Positions 53,747-60,000 of a DNA stretch of 60,000 bases are shown here, piece after piece. Both the position numbers and the translations under genes were made by a program. Every line of letters starts with the position of its first letter. The stretch's first letter is position 1. Under the pieces are notes generated by a model that saw only the letters and a program-made list of their open reading frames with translations, made no database searches and was not told the DNA's origin. Source of the stretch: Takakia lepidozioides (lineage: Eukaryota; Streptophyta; Takakiopsida; Takakiales; Takakiaceae). The stretch is from assembly GCA_030704615.1 (NCBI GenBank), contig CM060733.1:65040001-65100000 (forward strand). Reading direction: 5' to 3'.

Positions 53747-55861
53747 CTACAACAAACGCTCGCGTTCTTCCAGCACCGCTGCTGCTGCCGGTTCCTCAAC
53801 GTCTTGGGTGGCCCAACTTGTCGGCACCAGAGGTGCTTTTCTATAGACCAATACGAAAGGGGAAACTCCCGTTGCGGAGTATTTTATGTTATTATAACAG
53901 AACTCCGCCGCATCCAAGTGCTCCACCCAGTCCGATTGGTCTGCCAACACATAATTCCGCAAGATCTGCTTCACCTCGGAATTCACTCTTTCCATTTGGC
54001 CGTCTGTCGTAGGTCGGAAAGCGGTGCTCATCTTTAGCCTCGTCCCCATTTTCTTCCAAAGTGCCCTCCAAAATTTACTTGTAAACTTTGGATCGTGGTC
54101 CAAGACAATATCTTTCGGGAGTCCATGATGCTTGAAGACGTGGACGAAGTAAAGTCGCCTCGTCTCCTGCGCCGTTGCCGTCTCCTTGGTGAGAATGAAA
54201 TGGCCCATTTTACTGAACCTATCCACAACCACCATGATTGCATCGAATCCTTTTGACAGCGGCATAACAGTCATGAAATCCATCGAGACACTTTCCCAAG
54301 ACCCCTCTGGAATTGGCAAGGGTTGTAACAGCCCCGCTTGCTTTTTGTACTCGCTCCGGTTTTGTTGGCATGTGGTGCATGTCTTGACATACTCCTCGGC
54401 CTCCTCCCTCAGTTTGGGCCAGAAATACTCTTTCTTCAAGAGTGTCGTGGTGCGCTTGGCTCCGCCGTGGCCCGCAAGCGGGCCATCATGGCATTCTCTT
54501 AAGAGACTATCTCTGATTCTTCCCTTCGGCACGTAGAAATGCTTTTGCTTGTATTGGAGTATTCCATTTTGCAAGTGGAACTGCGATTTAACCCCCATCC
54601 TCAAGTCCCGCATCACGGACTTTGCCATCTCATCCTTCAAGTAAGCCTTCCGGATCTCCCTTTGGAGCGCCGTCTCGCCCCTGTACACCAACATGAGCTG
54701 CTGCTTTCTACTTAAAGCATCGGCCACCACATTGTCCCGTCCCGGTTTGTACTGGATATCCACGTCGAACACCGCCAAAGTGTCTTGCCACCTAAGTTGT
54801 TTTGGGGACAACTTAGGTTGTGTGGCAAAATACTTCACCGTGACATTGTCCGTGAACACCTTCACCGGGTTGGAACCAACATAGTGGCACCAAAGCTCAA
54901 GACAATGCACCACCGCCTTCATCTCTTTTTCGTGCATTGGCCACTGTCGCTCCACTTCATTCAGTTTCTTACTTTCGTAAGCCACTGGACGTCCATCCTG
55001 CATGAGCACACCCCCAATTGCAAAGTCCGACGTATCTGTATGAATCTCAAATGGACAGTCGAACTCCGGGATTTTCAAGACTAGAGCTTCCGCCATCCGC
55101 TGCTTCAACTCGGCAAAAGCTTGGCCACAAAAGGTGTTCCATACCCATAACTTGGATTTACACAGAAGGTCCGATAGTGGCCCCGCGATCTTGGCGAAAT
55201 TTCTTACATACTTTCGGTAATAGGAGGCGAGTCCTAGGAAGGATCGCACTCCCGGGACCGAAGTCGGAGGCTCCCAGTCCAAGATTGCCCTCACCTTTCT
55301 GTCATCCATTTTGATCCCATCCTGTGTAATCACATGCCCTAGGAACTCCACTTTTGTGACCCCGAATTCGCACTTTGAAGCTTTGGCATATAGCTTCCCT
55401 TCCCGCAATTTCTGGAACACCCTTTTGAGGTGCTCCAAGTGCTCTTCCTTTGTTTTCGAGTACACTAAGATGTCGTCGATGTACACGATCACAAAGTCAT
55501 CCAACCACTCCTGGAAAAGGCTATTCATTAGCGTGCTAAAGGTCTCGGGTGCGTTGGTGAGCCCAGAAGGCATCACCAAGAACTCATACGAACCATATCT
55601 TGTCCGACACGCGGTCTTCTCCTCATCTCCTTCCGCCACTCAGATTTGATGGTAGCCGGAGCGCAAATTGATCCGGCTGAAATACTTTGCTCCTGCCAAC
55701 CGATCGAAGAGGTCATCAATCCTTGGCAAAGGGTACCAATTTTTTATAGTCACCTTATTCAGAGCCCTATAATCGACACACATCCGTAGCGTCCCATCTT
55801 TCTTGTCTGCGAATAGCACCGGGGCTCCGTAGGGTGACTTACTCGGCTGGATGTACCCCTT
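53747..55861 (-). pseudogene. Element V reverse transcriptase, RNase H and integrase core
   Basis: [52 protein letters not shown], then a TGA where element II has CGG/CGA (55640), then FLVMPSGLTNAPETF and [20 protein letters not shown]. RNase H: IHTDTSDFAIGG, HEKEMKAVVHCLELW, VFTDNVTVKYF and NVVADALSRKQQ. Integrase: LLRECHDGPLAGHGGAK, CTTCQQNRSEYKK, VSMDFMTVMP, VLDHDPKFTSKF, TDGQMERVNSEV, so D, D and E are all present. From 55639 to 53747 the frame is uninterrupted (630 codons), the best-preserved pol stretch in the window. Confidence 0.9.
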
Positions 55862-56754
55862 TTAGATCCTTGAGCTGAGCCTTCAGCTCGACCAACTCTC
55901 TGTGGCTCAACTGATAGGGCGCCTTGGCAGGCGGCTCCGATCCCGGTATCACCTCAATCTTGTGGTCAACTCCTCTTCGCGGTGGCAAGCCGCTTGGTAA
56001 ATCCTCCGGCATCACAACCTGGTATTTCTCCAAAATCCCCTTGATCCAATCTGGGCTCAGCTCCCTATCGCCTTCTCCCTTCACTTGTCTTACGTAAAGC
56101 AAAAATTGAGGCTCGTGTGGCCCCTCCACGGCCCACTCCTTTGCTGACAACAGGTTTATTCGCCCTCCCACTGGGTGGGGCGTTTCCGACATTCGTAAAA
56201 CTTCGCCATCATTCCCAGACGGTAGCGTGACTATTCTCTTGTGGCCATCTATGACCGCTCCGGATTTGCTCAAAAAGGTCATCCCCAAAATGAGATCCAC
56301 TCCATCGATCTCGCAAATGGTGAAGTTTTCACGTCCCTCCCAACTCCCCAGCTGAAAGAACATCGAACGCCAACCTCATCGCCCGTTGTGGTTCTTCTTT
56401 GGCCGAACGCACTTCAATGGAGGCCCCCACATCACTTGTCGGGAGCCCCAGCTTCCATGTCGTTGCCGGTGTCATGAAGGAGTGCGACGCTCCTGTGTCC
56501 ACCAATAACGACACGTTAGTTCCGGAGATTATCCCACTAACGAACAATAACTGACTCCCTTTTTGCAAGGCGTCAGTTTTCTGATACAACTCACAAGAGT
56601 AGTTGCCTACCTTGCAAGTCTTGGCGACCACAGCCTCCACCAAGCGGCTGATGGACTCTTCGGACAATTCCGTGGAAGCCCGAGTCATGTTCAATTGTCG
56701 GGGTTTCGTGCACTTTTTAGCCATGTGCCCGGGCTCCCCACAATTATTACACAC
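55839..56754 (-). pseudogene. Element V zinc knuckle, protease and linker
   Basis: CNNCGEPGHMAKKC is the gag knuckle. The protease loop SLLVDTGASHSFM has a normal DTG. The second half, 56363-55839, carries FTICEIDGVDLILGMTFLSK (ILG..FL strand) and leads toward RT; it leaves frame after LKDL because five bases present in element II are missing at about 55862. The frames of the two halves overlap by 35 bases. Confidence 0.85.
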
Positions 56755-57768
56755 TCCATCGAAGGTCGCTTTCTGTCCGCCATAAGCCGCCGTACCTGAT
56801 TTTTCTTTCGGAGCACCGGGTGCCGCTTTGACGTGAGAAGGACTTCCCTTCGATTGCCACGTGCCATTGTCGCCGCGTGGCCTATCCCACTTCTTTTCCG
56901 GTCGAAATGAGTCACCCTCCCGCCGGGTCTTCTTGTGGTTCAGCTCCGTACGGCCTTGTCTTTCGCCCCTAGGAACATCCGAGAAACATTCAGCCCTTCA
57001 ATTACCTCATTCAAAGTCTTAGGTGGCTTCTCCTCCAACTTCTGCCTGGCCCATGAAGCCAGTCCCGCCACAAAGTTGAAGACCATTTCTGGTTCCGCCA
57101 TATCCGCGATTTCGAGCAACAGCACATTGAAAGCCTGAACATATCCCCGAATGTCATCCGTTTGCTTCAAATTCCTCAACTTGTCCCGGGCGAACCCGGA
57201 CGCGTTGAGGGGAACAAACTGTTTTTTCATAAGTTCCTTGAACCCACTCCAGTTCAAGGTTTCCATGATTGGACCTTGGTCGTGAAGGCGTTTCTGCCAC
57301 CATTGTTGGGCATAGCCCCTCAAATAGGTGGGAGCCACTTCCACCCGATCCTCGTCACTCAACTTGGCCGCCCGGAAGTATTGCTCTAGCTCCAAGAGCC
57401 AGATGTTGAGTGCCTTCCAATTTCGGACGCCCTCGAAGGCATCGGGTTCCTTAGGCTTCACCTTAAACTTTGCCTTAGTGGAAGTGGCATAAGCCGCCTT
57501 CAACACGTCTTTTAACGTCCCGCCAAACTGCGCCAACAACCCTTCCCAAAAGGCTGCTGGCATGGGAGACATGTTGGTCTGGCGGAGCCTCCGGGAGGTC
57601 CTCGGGCTCCGACTCCCCAGAATCCTCCCGTTCTTGAGTGGCCTCACTTTCAAAAGCATGAATCGCCTCCTCAAATTGCCACTTCGGTGACACGTCGCCC
57701 CCATCGGGCTCACCAAGATCATCATCTTTCGGGCCGTTCCACTTTCGCTTTGGCTTGCCCGACCCCAT
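56755..57768 (-). pseudogene. Element V gag
   Basis: Starts MGSGKPKRKWNGPKDDDLGE (ATG at 57768), chosen because element II begins the same way (16600). An acidic stretch ESEPEDLPEAPPD follows, then a frameshift near 57575. The capsid reads KAALNIW-like NWKALNIWLLELEQYFRAAK, LRGYAQQWWQKRLHDQ and MKKQFVPLNASGFARDKLRN, the typical W...A..W......W/F...F gag domain. Shifted again near 56940 before a Lys/Gly-rich linker. Confidence 0.85.
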
Positions 57769-57808
57769 GATGAGGCCAATCTCAAGGACGATCGCGTACT
57801 GAACTCAG

Positions 57809-57820
57809 GCTCTGATACCA
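57809..57820 (-). other. Element V primer binding site (initiator Met tRNA)
   Basis: Minus strand TGGTATCAGAGC, an exact match to the classical plant initiator-Met primer site, two bases inside the LTR end. Confidence 0.95.
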
Positions 57821-57822
57821 AG

Positions 57823-58546
57823 TGTCGCGCACCTCACTTCGGTAAGCTCCCCTTCAAGTCATAGTTACTCGCTTTGATGCGCGCGCCTAACTCCCAAACT
57901 GGCCGCCGGGCCAACTCGGAGCTTCGGCTGCTCACCGGGACATAACGGTCCTCTTTACTTCTCCACGAGACTCTCTCTCAATTTGGGCCAAGTGGAAATT
58001 CCCTTTGGTCGATGGCAGTCCGGAACAGCTCCCTACACCTTGGTCGCTTTCCGGCTCGCACGCTTACTCACTAGTTTTTGGTCACCAACGGGCTTGCACC
58101 GTTCTCGGGGTTACTACTCCCTATATATACTTCTGTGACTCTCCGCGAGGGTTTCACAAACAACCATGCCATTTTATGGCGAACCACCACGAAAACCCTC
58201 GACTCCCGGTGATGAGTCGCAGTGAGTCTTGGCCCACCCACCACGGTCCCATTGGACCATGATGAGTCCCAAGACTCCCCACGACTCCCACCACAAGGTC
58301 TTCGCCCCTATGGTGAGTCCTATGCCACCCCCACTAAGTCCCACTAAGCTACCACCACCCCTCGTGGAACCACCCCCACCGGAACCCGGTGTGCGGGGCT
58401 CCACCTAGTGAGCGCCTCCGCCTCCTTGAGTGCCTTGGGCACTCAAGGGTGCTTCAGCCCCCGCATCTATTGTTGCCACTGCCCCCACCACAGGGGCAGC
58501 CCCTCTCGTGTCCCGACCCCTACCCTCAAGGCAAAGGGCCGCGACA
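57823..58546 (-). repeat. Element V 5' LTR (724 bp)
   Basis: TGTCGCGGCCC...GCGCGACA. Equal in length, within one base, to the element II LTR. TATATATAC at 58131-58139 (plus strand) lies in a block shared with element II. On the outside the next bases are CGCCA; no matching duplicate can be looked for because the 3' LTR end is lost. Confidence 0.9.
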
Positions 58547-58616
58547 CGCCAACATTGCTTATGTCGAACCGAATCTGCAAATTAAGCAACAACAGTATAG
58601 TGAAAAGTTGACTCAC

Positions 58617-58907
58617 TCTTGCTCCTATATACATGGGTGTGTTTGCCTCGGCTTCCCTTAGATTTGGATCGGCATCTTCATCCAACGTGGCCGGGCGAGT
58701 GATATCCTCCTCAATTTGTTGTCCCTCCCCCAAGTAGTTCATTAACAAATCCTCCATGGCTCTCACGTCGTCAGTGTCCATATTGTGTTCATTGTCCACC
58801 TTGTCACCGTCTTGGGTAATATGGTCGCATGGGCCATTGTCTCCGCGGCCAATACCATTGTTGACCACCTCGGCCTGCATGCTCCTTGGAGGGTCCATTG
58901 ACCTCAT
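58617..58907 (-). CDS. Possible exon of an unidentified gene, acidic
   Basis: Encodes VRAMEDLLMNYLGEGQQIEE, DITRPATLDEDADPNLRE and TPMYIGAR, followed by a GTGAGT donor (58616-58611 on the minus strand). Low complexity, acidic, no domain recognised. Element V's LTR begins 71 bases downstream, inside the presumed intron, so the insertion may have split the gene. Confidence 0.35.
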
Positions 58908-59331
58908 TTGCTCTTATACATGTATCTATAAATACATCCACAATTCATTTAATGTACAATGGTTGGGAATTGCTCTGGCTACATCCAAAAAATGTATGTA
59001 CAGTGGCACACCCTTCTAAATGCCTACCCCTCCACTAGACCAGTGAGTCATTTTTTAACAATATTGACGCAATCTCCGACTATTTTAGTTACACTTGAAA
59101 TATTCGTCACAATGAACGTGTGAATATTTCAGCCTAAACCCTAACCCCTAATCACCAATCCCTACCGGATTCATACAATTAGTTTGTTATTTACCCATAC
59201 ATTTAAGCACAACAACTTCCATTATAGTATCAATTACAAGTCATTTTTAAATAAACGAGTACTTACAACAAACTTACGTCTTTATGTACTAGTACAAATA
59301 ATGTTAAAACAATGGGGTATAAAAGACTCAC
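58908..59331. other. AT-rich intron or spacer
   Basis: No frame supported. CCTAAACCCTAACCCCTAATC at 59134-59154 contains two telomere-like words, not an array. Confidence 0.4.
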
Positions 59332-59668
59332 CCTTGCCGCATCGGCAATCCCATGTGCCTCATAGTGTTGCTCCACAATATGTGCAAGCCGCAATACGGG
59401 TGGAGCTCCAGGCGCCATTCGTGCCCAACACCTTTTGCACCAACACTCCACCCGAGGGGGGTGCGTCCAAATTAGTGGCTCGATCAGGGCCTCGTGGCTC
59501 TGGACTACGAGGCCTAGGACCTCGAGGTGGCAAGCTGGGACGTGGAAGGGAATGCTCTTGGCCTTGTGCATGAATAACGTGAACATCTCTAGGTATGTAC
59601 GCCAACTGCTCATCCCTATGTCGGCGTCTTGAAAGAGGTGGAGGTATGTCAACCAATGCGGACATCAT
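59332..59668 (-). CDS. Possible exon upstream of the acidic exon
   Basis: Two overlapping frames are open. One is Pro/Arg-rich (RRRHRDEQLAYIPRDVHVIH, PRPSLPPRGPRPRSPEPRG). The other ends LAHIVEQHYEAHGIADAAR at a GTGAGT donor (59331 down). Which is real cannot be told from the sequence. The donor supports a minus-strand gene that continues at 58907. Confidence 0.3.
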
Positions 59669-60000
59669 TGTTGGATGTGTTCTCGTCGGGTGGAATTACA
59701 TTCCGATAATCATCCTATGTGATCAGCCGAGCCCGTGAGCATACCATCACCTATACAAAGAAAGGGAACTTCACTATTAAAGTTGCACATCCAAATGATC
59801 TATTACAAATACATATAAATTGATGTTTAGGCCAGTTTCACGTACATTTAGGAGAACTACTACATTCTTATAGGGTAAATGTTGAGCCCGTGAGCCCTTC
59901 GTCAGGGGAGATCAATACTAAACAACAACGGGTTCCGAGGGCCCTAAAATTGCACAAGTCCATTGCGGTGACCCCTTGGGGACTTTGAAGTTTTTGAAAG
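59669..60000. other. No supported gene at the right edge
   Basis: AT-rich, short frames only. The word GAGCCCGTGAGC occurs twice (about 59729 and 59886); otherwise nothing stands out. Confidence 0.4.

Larger units (their letters stand above)
52163..58546 (-). mobile_element. Element V: chromovirus retrotransposon, nearly complete
   Basis: Minus strand: intact 5' LTR (58546-57823), initiator-Met primer site, gag, protease, RT, RNase H, integrase, chromodomain, about 900 bases of non-coding 3' sequence, and a short deleted 3' LTR (52313-52163). Main damage: a frameshift in gag near 57575, another near 56940, a 5-base deletion before RT (55862), a stop in RT (55640), and a break between integrase core and C-terminus near 53700. 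It is the closest relative of element II. Confidence 0.9.

Noticed and set aside
59134-59154. Telomere repeats (CCTAAACCCTAACCCC), also GGTTAGGGTTTC at 42763
   Set aside because: Only one or two words each, not arrays. Chance or short interstitial remnants.
1-60000. tRNA or rRNA genes
   Set aside because: No cloverleaf with B-box-like GGTTCGAATCC or rRNA core sequence was recognised. Short primer-site matches only reflect retroelement biology.

Overview
The window looks like intergenic or heterochromatic nuclear DNA of a land-plant-lineage (streptophyte) eukaryote. It carries plant-type Ty3/gypsy LTR retrotransposons: a chromodomain chromovirus with an initiator-Met primer site, and an Ogre/Tat-like family whose primer site has the TGGCGAC...GGGGA form. 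It also has GT-AG introns of about 85-105 bases, AATAAA signals, and no bacterial-style operons. A large-genome charophyte such as Chara fits, but that is inference; no species was identified.

Layout. 1-417: end of an unrelated element with a PHD zinc finger. 418-12757: element I (minus), an Ogre/Tat-like retrotransposon with a 5' LTR, gag, protease, RT, RNase H and integrase. Its integrase frame continues into a very long extra region with coiled coils. 12758-17380: element II (minus), a chromovirus cut off inside its integrase and sitting in a satellite. 17381-18700: about 25 hairpin units of about 53 bp. 18900-23520: remains of a multi-exon gene whose last exons resemble an N6/N4-type DNA methyltransferase; a second satellite of 96-bp double hairpins (20175-21065) sits between its exons. 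23561-38306: a block bounded by about 110-bp inverted repeats. It holds element III (plus, 5'-truncated copy of the element I family) and element IV (minus, a fragment of the same family), joined 3' LTR to 3' LTR. 38630-40390: two divergently oriented paralogous genes of unknown function. 40565-41300: more hairpin units. 41420-42595: a second decayed copy of the methyltransferase-like gene (minus) with the same exon lengths. 42885-47993: a non-coding unit between about 430-bp direct repeats. 48045-49080: G-rich hairpin array. 49249-51324: an intron-containing gene resembling plant En/Spm-type transposon proteins. 51600-52135: a GCGA/TCGC hairpin array. 52163-58546: element V (minus), the best-preserved chromovirus. 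58617-59668: exons of an unidentified minus-strand gene.

All retroelement copies are broken by frameshifts, stops or truncations, and no gene here is clearly intact apart from possibly the plus-strand paralog at 39626-40273. The three most unusual signals are: (1) a retrotransposon family with an integrase-fused 3' region of over 1,500 residues, seen three times; (2) a duplicated, intron-bearing methyltransferase-like gene lying among palindromic satellites; (3) five tandem hairpin arrays of mostly unrelated sequence but similar architecture within 35 kb.
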